From Motacilla alba alba (Eukaryota > Chordata > Aves > Passeriformes > Motacillidae), in contig NC_052026.1 in assembly GCF_015832195.1 (NCBI RefSeq), forward strand, positions 12,387,619 through 12,451,618: a DNA stretch of 64,000 nt. Reading direction: 5' to 3'. Under the pieces are notes generated by a model that saw nothing but the letters and a program-made list of their open reading frames with translations, made no database searches and was not told the DNA's origin. The translations under genes were made by a program, and so were the position numbers. Numbering within the stretch: the stretch's first letter is position 1; the number at the start of each line of letters is the position of its first letter. Below, piece after piece: positions 1 to 14,275 of the stretch.

Positions 1-3000
1 GCACAAATAATGTGCAGTATATGTGCATGTGAGGTATAGACACACATACATCATATATACACATATATACTTTTTGTTTAATGGTAGAAATGGGCTGTAG
101 AAAACATTGGACTAATGGTTAACTGGCAAATTCACTTATATTTACAAGAGCTGTCTACACAATTTCTTACTTTTTCTAACAAGATGTATCAATTTTAAAA
201 GGAAAAAGTCTTTGCAGATGTAAAAGTCACACAAGTTTTAGGGTCACAAATGAACAGATAAAACCCCTTAAAGGTATTACTGTGATACTGGACAAAGCTT
301 GCTTTGCCTGGCTCACAGCTCCCATCTCCTGCCAGCTCCCTGGGCTGGCACTAACTCCCACTCTGCATCCCTCTGGAAGGAAGAAGCACCTCTCAGCTCT
401 AGGGAAAGCACTGGGATGTCAGACATGGCTGTTGACCAAACAAGTGTAGTCCTTGCAGGGGGTTTTAAAAATTCCTTTTCTATCTCATTCATTTTTTATA
501 GCTGGAGAGGACAATCCTTTGGGGAGAGATCTGCTCACTGGAGCAGGACTGCTCGGATGAGCTGTACAGGTCCATTCACAAGGAGACAAGGACATGGCAT
601 TAGCATTCTGCTGCTCTGTCATTTGTTATCTCTTTGCTAGGCTTACAGCTATTCTTTTAATGGCTTTGTTCTCCCCCTCTCCCCAGTCTAAATGAGCTCT
701 TCTCTCCAGTGGCAAACACTAGAAAAGGCTGGAGTGTGCATGTAGGATAATTAACAGCAGCTTCTCAGAAGCCTTTGCAGCTTCCCCAGACTGTCACCGT
801 TGCCAGAGGATTGTGACAAATGGAGAACTGAAGCCCGCTGAGCTCTCCAGCCTCTACTGCCCCGGCAGTGCCCCCTCCCATCCCTGGAGGCTCTGACCTC
901 GGGCAGGGTGTGCTCCAGAGGGGTAAGTGCAGGGGATGGAGAGAGAACTGATCACCCACCTTTGGGGTGCTCAACTACATCCTTCTTAGGATAGGAGGGC
1001 ACCTTCCTCCTGCGACCCCTCAGCTGCCCAGGGAGCACAGGAGCTGTGCTATAAATCAGTAATTTGGGGTCACTTGAGGGTGCAGAGATGCAGGATATGG
1101 TCAGGGTAGGTACCAGCCTGGTCAGTTCCAGAGCTGGGGGAAGGGGTGCAGGGCAATCTCAGAAGCAGGCAATGATCCTGATGAGCTTCTCTGCCTGCAC
1201 TAATTAGTCCCACAGTGGAGCAGAGCATGTCAGGCCCAAGAGCACTGTGCCAACACAGCTGTGCTGCTTCCAGCTCTGCAGTCAGCTCCAGCACTTGGAG
1301 GGAAGCACAGTGCCAGGGAGGACAGGGTGGGACCTTTGGACTGCCCCTGCTTTTACTGACATCATCAGCTGTGGGGCCAGAAGCTCTCCAAATAGGTCTT
1401 GCACTTTGCACAGATTGATTTTGGTTCTCTGTTACTTTGAGTGCATCAATACCCAAAGGTGAAGATGAGTTTCTCAAGACTCCCCCTTCCAGCACAGTCC
1501 TGCTCCAGACCTGGACACCTTCAGTACCTTCTGCACAGCAGCCTGCTGTCCTTATGCTCCAGTCCTTATTTTCCTCTGGTGGAAAAGGTCTGTTGTTACT
1601 GCTTTGTTTGGCTGCCACTGTCCCTCCAGGCACTACTGGGAGGTTCTTTGCCTTCCCACTACCCACTGCAGGTCTGGTGTCCTTTGCTGTGAGAGATCTC
1701 CATCTGAGAGGATCCCTCTGAGATTTCAGGAGACTCCAGGAGCAGTGCTCTGCTCTCTGTGCTTTTCTCTGGGTTTCTGCAGTTCAGTCCTCTCAAATTT
1801 GAACAGAAAGATCTTCTACTTCTTCAGCAGGAACAATGATGATTGTGATTGAGTATTTTTTTCCCGGGGTTTTTTTTCTCTCCCCCTCCCTAATCTTGGC
1901 TATTTGCATTGCAAACCTGATCCAGTGGAATGCTGGGTTTGTCTGAAGCCTGCACTACAGAGATGCCTGTGCCCATTGAAACCAGCTTCATTTCTGAATA
2001 TGGAATGTTCTCAATTAACTCCCTGGGAAATAAACTACGGATGGTTTAATCAGCCAAGATTTTGATTAACTGATTCAAGAGATAGTTCTTGTCTCTTCTG
2101 AAAGGGACAAAATGATTGCACAAAAATTACATGTCTTGCTCTAATTTCTGGCTCTCAAGAGCATGGGCGCTTGGTGGATTTTGTTTATGTGGAAGACGTT
2201 TTTGAGTCCTAGCTTATTCTTCTCTAAACATGTCATTTGAATTACACTGTGCTCTATTTTTCATGTAAGTGAAGAAATACTTGGTGCCAAGGCTGGTGCT
2301 CAGCATCTGTGTGCTGATAGAGACACAGAACATCTCAGGCTCACCAAAGAAAAGAGGCTTTAAAAACAAACCACCTGGTGGGAAGGTCACTGCAAGAAAC
2401 ACAAAGCTGAAAAACTGCGCAGAATCTTGTTTGAACTAACATTTGAGACCATTTTTCTATTTCTAATCCTATTTCCCAGGTGTTTTCTCAGGCTGGCTCT
2501 CTGCCAGGTCCCTGGGGAGAGGCTGTCTTGTGCTGAGGCAGATTGGCTCTGGGAGCAGCAGGCTGGTGTTTACTGCAGTGAGAGGATTGGGGAGGGTTTA
2601 TCTGTGCAAATGGAGTGAAGAACTGTCACATCACACACCTTTCTAGCTGGGAAAGGGGCTCAGCACCTCATTTTTTGGATTGTGCAGGGCCATTCTGCAT
2701 CACTGCTTTTCCATTCTATGGAATGGAAAGACACCAAGATCTTGCATCAAAACCATAAAAGTGACCAAGATATTTAATTCTAACCAGCCACTTGTGTTTG
2801 AGTCATGTCTGAGCCATTTAAGGAGATTGTAGACTTTGCTTGCAGCTCAAATTGTGCAAATTTATTGGGGTTTTTCTGGGTAAATGTGCTTAGGGCACCA
2901 GCATCAAGCAGCAGACACGTCCAGCTGCTCTTTGGTGGGCAGACCAAGCTGTCTGCCTGGGGACTGGATTTGGGAGGAGGTTTTTTAGATAATTTTTCAA

Positions 3001-3747
3001 TGGCAGAAGAAAAGCATTCATGAGAAACAAATATATTGAGAAAAATACAGCAAGAGGGTCCAGGGATTTCTTGCTTTACTATTCTTTTACTTGTTCTCTG
3101 TCAGTTGTGTGTTACATACACAAACCTGCACATTTGCTGCTCTAATTTCTTCCTCTCCTCCATACAACTTTGGTGATAAACAAGATACCTACAAAACCTA
3201 AAAGGAGGAGAAGGCAGATTTAATTTTACATAATGCTCTCAATATCATTTTATTTCCTTCTGGCAATTAGCAACCCATTCAGCTGAGCTCTGAACAATCC
3301 CTCTCGCTTTTGCAGTTCAATATTATAGGGATTACAAATAGAAATGGGATTAGCCCAGGCTTTCTTATCAAATGGAAATAGGCAAAACGTTAAATATTCA
3401 CTCATCAAAAAAAGGCCATTTCTGACTGTTTCGTACTGTTGACAGTTTGTGCATAAAAGCATAAGACATCCTCTCCTCCCTCCAAAAAGAACATTCATTT
3501 GTTTTAGTCGTCTGCTTTCAAAACCGAGCTAAAAGACATAATGAGAGCTTAAAAACGTGGATAGATGGCTTCTTTTGCTGTAAAGGAGAGGGCCAACAAG
3601 TGGAGGGAAGTGTGTGAAAAAGCAGCTGAAATGTAGCTCTGCTGCAAGCCAGAGGAATCTGTGCCATTATCGTGCCCCCGTGAAGGTGAAATGTCACAGC
3701 ATCCCTTGGCTTGGCTGCCCAGGGAGGGCAGGACGGGGACAGCGGGG

Positions 3748-3813
3748 TGAGGGAGGTCATCAGGCTGCTGGAAATGGCTCTGAGGGAGGTCATCAGGCTG
3801 CTGGAAGTGGCTC
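3748..3813. repeat. 33-bp tandem duplication
   Basis: Two adjacent 33-bp copies (3748-3780 and 3781-3813) begin TGAGGGAGGTCATCAGGCTG. They differ at one base (GGAAATGG versus GGAAGTGG). It lies at the left edge of the CpG-rich block. Confidence 0.9.
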
Positions 3814-4106
3814 TTGTGGGGTAACTCAGCCCTGCAGCGGGAACCTCTCTAAGACCCGGGCAGCGATTTCCAGTCCGTGTGATGAGCTCTTACACCCTTC
3901 CACCCTCTGTACCCGGCTCACCACGGCGCTCGCTGCCCATCTCCTCCTGTCCCTGCTGCGGTGGGCGCTGACACAGCCCTGGCTTTGCCAGTGTCCCCAG
4001 GGTCCCTGCGGTGGCATTTGGTGGGGGTGGCCCGAGCCCCCAGCCCTGCCCAGCAGCCCGGCTGCGGGCCCGGGAGGTGCCGCAGGGCCCGGCCGCCGAT
4101 CGGCGG

Positions 4107-4299
4107 GATCGCTCCCGGTGACTGCTTCCGGGGATCGCTCCCGGTGACTGCTCCCGGTGACCGCCCCGGAGATCGCTCCCGGGGATCGCTCCCGGTGACT
4201 GCTCCCGGTGACCGCCCCGGAGATCGCTCTCTGAGATCCCTCCCGGTGACTGCTCCCGGTGATGTCTCCGGAGATCCCTCCCGGGGGTCGCTCCCGGTG
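4107..4299. repeat. GC-rich minisatellite (12-13 bp unit, 51-bp higher-order period)
   Basis: About fifteen copies of a 12-13 bp unit such as GATCGCTCCCGGT, GACTGCTCCCGGT and GACCGCCCCGGA follow one another. Four units make a 51-bp higher-order repeat (13+13+13+12), seen once nearly perfectly and then in degenerate copies toward the right. Because 51 is a multiple of three and the repeat has few stops, both strands carry long open frames that are not evidence of a gene. Confidence 0.92.
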
Positions 4300-7200
4300 T
4301 GCGGGGCCGCCGCCGCCCCGCGGGAGCGCTGCCCGATCCCGGGCACGCTGGCGCGGTCTCTTGGCCGGCCAGGCTGCAAAAGGCGCTCCTTGGGCCGCGG
4401 AGCCGGGGCCGGGAGCCCTTGCGGACAATTTCGCGTTTCTTTGGTTTTTAAAGCACTTTTCTGAGCGCTCCGCGTCACGATTTTGTGAAGGAGCATCACA
4501 GGCTGAAACCGTTCTTTTCCTTCCTGTTACTTATTTCATATTTTTCTGCAAATAGGGAATCCATCTCGTGCAAACCCGGAATAGTTACAGCAACTATCCC
4601 GTGAAAGGGTTTACATTCGCAGCAGTCCGAGCGCACCGCGAACAGCTGGCATTTAAACAGTCTGTCCCGAGGGTGGTCACTCGGAGCAAGGCTGACAGCA
4701 AAGCTGATGTGCCGGTGGCTGCTGTGTCTACTGCTCCTGGAGTGCATGCGGGAGATGGAGAGCGGGGTTTACAAGCAGGCTGTGCCCCTGGATGCGGGCT
4801 GAAGACGCTGCATGGGACCAGGATGTCAGAATTAAATAATCAGCCATCTCAATGCAACGTGATGATAATATCACAGAAAATCGTGCTGTGTTTCCAAGGT
4901 GGAGCTGGTGGGGACCCTGAGAGCAAAGTTGTCTGTGCTGCCTCTGTGCTGACCATGACGTGTCCAGCCCATCCTTCCAGTCCCAGTTTTGCCTGGCCCT
5001 GCCAGATGATGAATATAATCAATACAGTAATCATCAATTTAATACATTTGAAAGTGTCACCCCTCCTAGCAGCTAGGTTACTTGTAGGCTGTAATTAAAC
5101 CTGCCTTCCCTTTTCTTTGATGCATTTGTGGGCAGAGTGATATTTTTCAAGAAAAAGTCATCCATTAAAAAAAAAAAAAAGGGTTTTGATGTAATTTATT
5201 AGGAATTTGGCACATGCAGAGACTTGAAAACATTTCATACTGTACTAAATGTCTGTTTTACTTAAGGTAGTGACTATGCTTAGAAACTGTTGGATTAAAT
5301 TAGTGTGCTGCATTGATATATTTTTCAGGATATTAACTGTGCTGTTAGCAGGAGATATTTTTTTGTGTTATCATCTTCTTGAGAGTTTTTGTGAGCTTTT
5401 CAAGAGATTCTTCTTTTGTGAGTGAGTGGTTAGAGGTTCTGGCCAACTGTGACAATGAACCATGAAATGGTTTTACAAGTTACAAGGAATGATCCAAGAG
5501 GACATTGCCTTAATCATCAAAAATTTTCTTCCTTGTGCAGAAACAGCTCCACCAATCTTTGCTCTTAACATTGAATCCTGGGTGGCCCCGACTGGGTGTG
5601 GAAGGGGGAGAACACCTCCCCTTGCCCACAGTAGAGCTGCAGAAGGCCGTGCTGCCCCAGGGAGGTGCGGGGCTTTGTGAAGGGCAGCAGAGGGGCTGCT
5701 CTGCCTTGGGCTCCTCTGCACTCCCCAGACTCTGGGGATTTGGGCTCGTGATCAGCCCTTTGTGGAAAATTGCCCCTTTGTGCTGCGTTTTGGGTGTTGT
5801 TTTCTAGAAGCCATAGGGCAGGAAGGGCAGAGCCTCAGGGATGCTGAGCCTGGCTCACTACAGAACCTGAACTCCAGTTCTGGAGCCCTGGGGCAAAGCA
5901 GGAGGGTGGCGCCGAGTGGCAGCCTGCAGTGCCATACTGCAGCTGTGATGGATGAACTAACTAATGTCTGGTACTTCACAGGTGCCAGTTTATTGCTCCT
6001 GCCTTTTTGTAAAGTGACATTTATTTCTCTTTTAACTAATGAGAGCTTTGAGCATGTTTTTCAACAGCATCCAGACCATTGTTTCACTTTTATCCATATT
6101 CAGTCACTTTTCCTGCTGCCCTTGGTAATTAGAGCTGGGTGTTTTGTTCTGTCAAACACTTCACCACATAGAAAATGTTGTTTTGGTTGTCTTGAAACTA
6201 CTGATGAAAGAAAGCATCTGGTCTGTGTCAGGGATGGTTTGAAGCTTGGGGCTTTCTGAGGATGGTCTAGAGGCAACTGGGGTCTTCACTGTGCTATTTC
6301 TGACAGCTACCTGTGGCTGTACAGAAGAAATTGGGTTCCGTGGAGGCTTGGTTTAGCTATGACCAGTGTTTCACAAGTGCCTGTGGCTGCAGAATGCATC
6401 AGTATGTCAAGAGAGTGAGGAGCTGAACCAGCCTTGAAATACAGCAGCAGTCTGAAAATGAGAAACAGCAAATAATGTGTTATGTTGTGGTGGTCTCCAT
6501 CTTTATGGTAAATATCAAGTCCCTGAAAGGAAATTAAATTAGTTGTGCTGCAAGAAGCAGTGTTTAGTCCTCCCCCTCCCCCTGACAAAGTGCCCATGCT
6601 GGTTCTGTCAGCTGCAGAAGCAAAGCAGGAGTGTTCTGTCAGCACACCACAGGCAAACCAAGCCCTGGTGTGAATGGACCTGGTGCCCACTGCCCCTCAC
6701 ACCCGGGCACTGCCCCCACCCCCCATGGGGAGGGAGCAGGGATATGGTCCATGTTCCCTGGGGACCAGCAGGGTCACCCCGGGAGCCTCTGAGAGAGCAT
6801 GAGATGTCTCTGCAGGAGAGTTCCCCCCATTTTTCAAAGGCAGGAGAGCCCACACCCAAACCCTCTCCTGGAAGGCAGTGGTGAGTGTAAAACTGTGGTG
6901 GGGGTGAGGGGCTCTGCCAGGAGAGCTGGGGATGAATCCAAAGGAAGACCAGCAGCTGAGATTTCACAGGATGTTCTGCTGTGGAAGGGATGCACAAGGG
7001 TTACTGAGTGCAGCTCCTGTGTGAATGGTCCCTATGGAGATCAAAGTCACAAGCTTGGTGTTACCCGCTCCATGCTCAGACCAGCTGAGCTAATCGGGTC
7101 ACAGTGGGCAGAGGGCCCTTCAGCTGCTGCATCCACAGCTGCACTTGGGTGGTTTGGGACTTTAGGGATTGTATTTAGCAAGTTTAATAGCCTCCTTGTG

Positions 7201-10200
7201 TCATTTGTATTGTGTTTATTACTGCTACAAGATGAATGCCGCTGTGTTGCAGGCCAGTGGCTGGAGAAGAGACGTCTCCCATCACACCCCTAATGACTGC
7301 TCCTGGGCAGTGCCATGGCAACTGCCTTTCTGCAGGGCATCTGCACTCCAGTATCACAGGCTTTTTGGAGCAAGTCCAGGCATTGTTGGATGTGTGCCAC
7401 CCATCTGGGGGTGTTCAGCCTCATGGCATATCAGTTAGGAGTCAGTGTTCAGTGGCAACCACCCTTTTTTTCCCCTCTGTCCTTTCCTTTTGCAGTCAGA
7501 CCTGGGATAGGATTGGTAACACAGGCACCTTCCTGTGGGTGCATGAAAGCTGTTCTGAGCTAAGCTCAGGCTCTGGCACAGTGGGGAGGATGCCAGTGGG
7601 CAGCTCTGCCTGCAAACCCAGCAGGCTGGGCTGGGCAGTGGCTGCAGGGGGCTGGGGCACTTTGCTGAGGGTGTGACTGTCCCCAGGAGGGCCACCAGAC
7701 ACACTCAGGGATCTGCCATGGGACTTCCACATCGAGGAGGAGGAGGAGAAGGTAGCAAAGGTCTTCTGCTGATCTTCCCCATCATAACAGAAGGTCACCT
7801 AAAAGAGCATCTTTGGTGGTGCTGAAACCACAGTGGTGGCTCTCTGAGATGCTTTTTGTCTGGCTTGGGCACTTCCCAGCCTGCAGGGAACTGAAACCCC
7901 CTGGTTTCTCTCTGTGCTGCTATAGGCAGAGCAAGTCCACCATGGTCCCCCTGTGTGACTGCAGCAGCTTCACAGGGTCTTGCTGTGCAGGGAGGGAGCA
8001 GCCTTGAAGCAGCATGAATAAAGGAGTGTGTTTTATCCTGAGCCTACCAGATTTACTGTGCTTGTTTGTAGAGAAGGTCAGTTCAGTTTACCTTGAAAAA
8101 TCAGTGTTTTCCAGATTACTGGCTTTTAATGAGGACTCTGCTGCCCTGGTGCTCCGGAGGGAAGCACACGCTGCAGAGCTCACAGCTTTGGGCACCAACA
8201 TTTCCAGTGAATGTGGGTGTGTGGTTTGGAAACTGGATCTGGGCAGCAGCTGAGCTAATGAGAACTCAGATGGCTTAAAGAGGTGAGGGGCTGCAGAGAA
8301 AACCGTGTGAAAATATTACTATTAAAGCATATTAAATACTGAAAGATGACTGTGCAGTGCAGCCCCAGTGCTGCTCACCTTCCATCCTGCTGAGCAGAGA
8401 GCCACACCTGCCACAGGGTGTGAAAGAGGCAAAACTGCCCCATCCTGGTCACCATCTGCCTAAATCCCAAGGAAAGATGTGCAAGGAGCAGGAAGAAGCC
8501 AAACCCCAGGTTAGGTGAGCAGAGCATCCTTGGGGGCACCAGGCTTCAGCCCAGCTGGTGAGTGAAAATCCTGTTGGTAGCAAGGGCAAGGAGGAGGAAA
8601 GAGACCATCTCTCAAAGCACATAGAATGTGTTATAAACCCCAACCCTGCACCACCAGTGATGAGACTGTAATACAAAATTAATATGGGAAAACTTCATGC
8701 AAAATCCTCCTTTTGTTTCTCTCTATTTCTGGGCAATTCGAGAAAAACATGTTTTGTTGCTGGGCTTTCAGAGACCCTCACTGTGCTCACCAGGTGCTCA
8801 GTGATGGAGCACATGCCAAGGGAAGGATAAAGTTATTAGTTTTGCTTAGGAGAAGGCAGCATTTCCCTCCCCTTCAGGAGCCCCCATGGGAGCTGTTCTC
8901 CATAGGTGAACATAAATTTTAATCTAAATCATTGTGCTTCAGTGCTGGACGTGTCCCAGTTAGGTGTGCTGATCCACATGCACTCTGCAAAACTTTTCCT
9001 CTTTCTTAAAATTTGGATTTTGGGAGAAACCTCTGTCTGGGGGAATGATGAACCCGGTGTCAGCTCATTCCTCATGGCTCTCCATAGTGGTACTTCCTGC
9101 CCCGCTGGGAAAAGCAAATTCCTGCTGGGTTATTTCAGGCTCACTGCTCACTGTCTTTTTTGTTGTGCTGGATAGGGAGCAGGGCAATTGTGCCTGCACC
9201 AGTATGTGCACCTGAGAATTATTCCTGTGAAGCACACCACAGATTTATGTCATGCAAGAAACATTTGGCAGCAGATAAAGACCATCCCTTAAAGTAAAGC
9301 CAGGTGGGCACCAGAACCCTGATTGCCAGCTTGCCACAGCTCAAGAAATGAAGCCCAAACCTGATATATGTTCTGAATCCTTCTTTGCCTGTGTCATTTG
9401 AAGCTGCAGGGGGCTGGATGCCCTTCTGGTTGTGGACAGCCTTGGCATATGGTTTCTGCTGTTTCTTTGCATGTGGCACACCAGATTTTGGCAGTCTTTT
9501 ATTTAGTAATACCATAAGAGTGGTTTGGGTTTTTTTCTTAAGCAATCAGGTGGGTAAAGGGGAGGTATTTGGATAGGTCTTGGGAAGGATTTACCAGGAT
9601 TCACCAGAAGATAAAATGATGGGCTTGGAAAGTTGTTTAATTCTGTAGAATTATTCAGCTCCTGACTGGCATCCAATATTTGGTATTTCTCTTGCTCTGC
9701 CTGGAACAATTTTTCTCTCTCTGAGGTCTGTGTAAAACATGTTTCATTGAGCTCAGAAACTAATGATCAGAAGTGACCATCTGTGACCCCTTAGTAGGCA
9801 TCTGGATGCATATTTGCCTCTTCTGAGGTGTTGAGATAACACAGCGCTGTTGCTGATGGGGCTGGAAGCCTTATCATCAGATATAATAATACATTCCAGC
9901 TGCACTTGTTGTTTTTTAGTCTTTCCTAAATGAAAATGAGTTCTGCAGGTGGTTAATGCTAGAGGATAATTTGTTTCCGTGCTCGTTTGAAGCCTTGTAG
10001 CAAACCCAAAGCTGTGAATAAAAGATGGAAATAAAAGTAGAACGTGATTTCAGGAAAAAAGCCCTTCCATTTTCTGTGCTGGTGAAGTGACTAAGCCGTG
10101 TGGCTGCTGATGCAAACCTTTCATCTGCCCAAGGAAAAGGGTTATTATCTTCAGCTGAAGCTGATGGGGCACTGAGCAGCATTTGAGCAGCACATCCAGG

Positions 10201-13200
10201 CAGATATTTGCATGAGAAACGTGAGGATGAGACTTTGATGGATTTGCAACTTCTGAATTCCCGTTATGTTTTTGATTGTACTGCCCTTTGGGAGTGCCTG
10301 GGACACCTTTCCTCTGGCTGAGCTGAAACCCAGGAAGGAAATTTCATGCTCCTCTCCTCCACATTATCTTTTTCATTCTGAGATAACTTTTCCTCTCCTC
10401 TCTTAAGCTGAAATCTGGAACAATATGTTAAGGACAGCGAGTCAGAGGCCATCAGCCTTGCCTTAGGGAGGCAGGGAGATGCTGGGAAAGAGAAGGAGAG
10501 AGGCTGGATTGCAAACTCCTGCCTGGGTTTGCTGCAAGGAACCTCTGCAGGTCAGCAGCAGCACTGGACCAGGACATCCCTGACTCTGCCCTGCTGAGAT
10601 CTCCTGGGATGTTCTCTGGGTGCTCCCTCCTGTGCTGTGCTCCCCTGGGCTTGCTTATTAACAGCTAATGCAAATCATCATCACAGGGAATTTCCAGAAA
10701 TAGTATTTTTTTCCTGGTGGAAAACACTGGTTTGCTTTAGGACAGTGTTAGGTTAGGGTTGGTGTTAGAAAGTGCTAGTCATCTGGACCAATGAGCCAAG
10801 ACCTGGAGGCTGCATGGTACCATCACCCACCCAGAGGTCTGGCTGCTGGGATGCTCAGCCTGGTGCCACAATCCCTGGGTTGCTGGACACCCTGGTGCAA
10901 CAGGTCTTTGGTCTGATGGTGCCTTCTTCCTGGGATAAAGTCTCAAGGAGGGCAGCATGTTTCAAGAAAGGCATTTACAGAAATAAAAGAGCTTATGAAG
11001 TGATGGAAAAGCAGCAGAGTCAGTGCAGGACACTGATCATGGACAATCCCCAGTCAGGGACATGGCAAGAGAGAGGTCACTTCCCAGGGATCCTCATTAG
11101 CTCAGGTGCTCATCAAAACACAGTTTAATGCTGGGAGGGGCTTTGTGGGGAGAAATGTTTTTCTTTCTGGAGTATGCAGGAGGCACAGCCATTACGCTGG
11201 GCAGCCTCTTGCTCATAGGAGTCATGCATCAGTAATTACTGTCTGGACAAGTTCACTTAATTAAGGCCACTGAGGGGATGCTCTCACAGCATGGTCATTG
11301 CTCTTTAAACTAACTCCCACACACACAGGAGGAGTATCACACTTAGAGGTCTTTTCTTGTTCTTTGAAATAGCTGGATGTGAACCAGGAGAGAAAACTAT
11401 TTCCCTATTGCCAAATGTTCTTCTGGTCAAATGATCCCAGTGTCCCGGGGGGGAGTGGTGGCAATAAACTGTCCTTTTTTGTGGCCAAAGTAGTTCATGG
11501 CTTGGGCTCTGCCATTTCAGAAGGTGATCTGGGTTGAAATCCGAGCTCTTGTGTTTGCCTCCTGCTTCTGTTGGAGCAAATTGGTGCCAAATGGCAGACG
11601 GAGGATCTCCAGAGTACATCTTTGCCTTGGAAAGTCACCTCAAAGGGTGCACACCCCCAGCAAGGCTGCGGATGCAGGGTTGTGCTGCTCCATGCTACAG
11701 CCCCATTGGTTGGAAAACAGAGAAAAGACCTGGGTTTTCAAAAAGATTTGGATTTTCTTGATTTTTTTTTCTCTTTTGAAAGGACAACTTTCATTTTGGA
11801 ACAAGATCAGAAAATGTGGTCTCTACTATGCAGAAAAATTGTACAACACAGAAATCTTTAATTATTCCTTCATTTCTACTTAAACTCCATTATATTCTGC
11901 TTAGTTAGTGGGGTTATGGCTTCAATAAGCTCTTGAATTAGTCATATTATTAATGTAATAAAAATTGAAAGCTAATTCACAGCCAAGTGTTCTGGTACTT
12001 GAAAGACTTTTCAAATTATTTTCCTGAAAACATGAGAACAACTTGTCACGATTTTTCTTTTTAGCTTATTGTTGTGTACAGGAGTGTTAAATATTTGGCA
12101 TCTGAAAAAAAAATTGCTAACTAATGCTCACGTTTGTCTTCTGAAGGGATTTGTGATACATGATTGCTCCAGAAATGTCCTCGGAAGGGAAGCTCTGGGA
12201 TGAAGTGTTAGGGATGACAAGGGAGCTCATCAGGAGCTGCCACCTCCCATCTCACCAGCCCTGAACCCCAGATCCTGAATATTTGCAGAATAAAAATCCC
12301 TACTGGCATAACCCAGGTGGGGCTTAGTTACTACAGTATTAAACCACCAGATCAGCCTGTAAATTGTTTTGTAGCTGAGTGTTGCACGTGGCTTTTGCTG
12401 TGCAGCTCCCAAGCTGGGCCAGAACCCGCCTGTAAGAGTGGTGGGGATGTGGCTCTGTGTCAGCGATGTTCCCAGCAGGCAGACTCCTGGGGGATGGAAC
12501 AGCCTGCTCAAGTACCCATTGATTTCTCCTTACAGTTTTTCATCTGAACATTATCATATTTTTTTATTAAGTCAGCTTGTGACTTCAGTAATTCCTTTCA
12601 TTAGGCTTATTCTGAAGGCAAGATGGCTTAAAATTAAAAGCAACTTCTCAGCTGCGTTAACATTCAAGCACAATTAAGTTAAATCATACAATGGCAAGAT
12701 GTGAGAAAAAAAAAAGACCAATTTTGGCAGCAGCAGATCAATTATTGCAATGCAGAATCACATGGAATGCAATAATGGATTTTTTTTTTCTCAATAACAT
12801 GCCCCAGCTGCAAACCCATAACCACGTCAGTAGGTGTTTATAACCAATAACTGTCTTCTGAAAAATATTATTGAAACACTTTGTAGGTGATGCTGCTGTC
12901 AAAACTACTCTTATGCATGTGTCTGCAAGGAACATTTGACTTCCCAGGCTGTGTGCTGGGGAACAACTAGCCAGGGTCCTGGGGCTGTACCAATGCTGGA
13001 AATGCATCTGCTGGGGGCTCACCTGAATTCCTCTGCTGCTGCACTGCTGAAGCTCCGTGCTGGGAATCACTTGCGGCAGAGTGCTGAGCAGCGCCAGAGC
13101 CCCTGGGATCAGGAGTGGCTCTGGAGCACAGTGCTTTGGATCTGTGGCTTCAGTGGGTCTGGCCATGAGAACATCAGGGAAGCTGAGCCCACGGCTCCCC

Positions 13201-14275
13201 AGGGGGTTTTGTAGCATCTGGGGAAGCAATTCCAGGGTTTGAGGAAGATAAGTCTCCAAGAGATGAAGATAAAGCAGTGCAGAAGCTCATTCTGCAGAGA
13301 GGGGCAGCTGCAGCTTGTGCCAGGGCACCTGCAGGTGTGTCCTGCTCCACGAGGGGCCCGAGACAAGAGGTGACTTCTTCTCGCCATGGCAGGCAGCACA
13401 CCCAAAGGGGCTGTGGTTCAGCACCAGCAGCTTTTTCAGCAGGAGACAGGGGGTGGCCCAGGCAGCGCCTCCTGGGCTCAAGGCATTTGTGCTTGCCTTG
13501 ATCTGGGTGTCAGGGCAGGGCTGCAGGAGGATGCTGGCAGGGAAAGCCCTGATCCACTTCTGCTGGCAGGTTAGACAGAGCAGGGATGAGCTTAGGTTAA
13601 GAAATAACTTCCCAGGATATAAATAGATGGAGAAGATATAATTCTATTAAGGGGTCGCTCCAGTCCTTGAATGGCACTAATGATTGTGTGGGAATAGGAG
13701 GCACAAAGAGATTAGCAGCAATCTTTATTTCCCAAGCAGGTTGTCTGCTGAGATGTTGTTATGTAAACTAAATGTTCGTGTGTTAAGGAGCAATTGGGCC
13801 ATTTTGTCTGGAGGCAGTCCCGGACAAGAGCTGCTTCATAAGGGCAGGATTGGGAGAATTGGTCCATTGAGAAAAGTATATTTTGCAAATTTTTATTCTG
13901 AGTAAATGGGAACAAACACGTTCCCGTGCCATATCAAGTGTCTCACCAACGTGTTGCCAGGCTGGATGTTTGTAAGGAAGTCAGAGGAGTTGATGTGCCA
14001 CGTGTGCTGTGTCTCCCTCGGGCAAAGGTCCCTCCTAAGGGGGGATGAGCAAGTACCCATTTCCCTCTCAGGGAGCATCCAAAATAACTTGTGAGCCTGT
14101 TCCAGCTGCACAGATGCTGAAGATGTCCTGAGTAAACCAACCCTGCTCTTCTCCACAGGCTGTCCCCACTGGTGGCTGGGGGATCTGAGGGAGTGGGTGA
14201 TGTTGCTGGAGGGCATCTGGAGTTAAGCCTGTGGGAATTCTAACTGCAGCCTTCATCTGTCCTTTACATTAAAGT

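Larger units (their letters stand above)
3690..4440. promoter_or_regulatory. CpG-rich block inside NECAB2 intron
   Basis: The sequence is markedly richer in G+C and CpG than its AT-rich surroundings, with GGCCGCCGATCGGCGGG-type runs and a 12-13 bp tandem repeat in the middle. It could be an intragenic CpG island acting as an alternative promoter, or simply a GC-rich minisatellite. No clear first exon with a donor leading in frame to the 14337 exon was recognised. Gene-like open frames on both strands here are explained by the repeat and the low stop-codon density. Confidence 0.55.

Noticed and set aside
3826..4499. Repeat proteins on both strands (SHRERSPGAISGAVTGS-like and SRGSLPVTAPGDR-like)
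   Set aside because: They are translations of the 12-13 bp minisatellite in different frames; open frames on both strands point to composition, not coding.
13540..13625. Possible CR1 piece (GGATGAGCTTAGGTTAAG)
   Set aside because: Only a faint resemblance to the CR1 segment around GATATTAGGAAGAAATT; not enough ordered matches.
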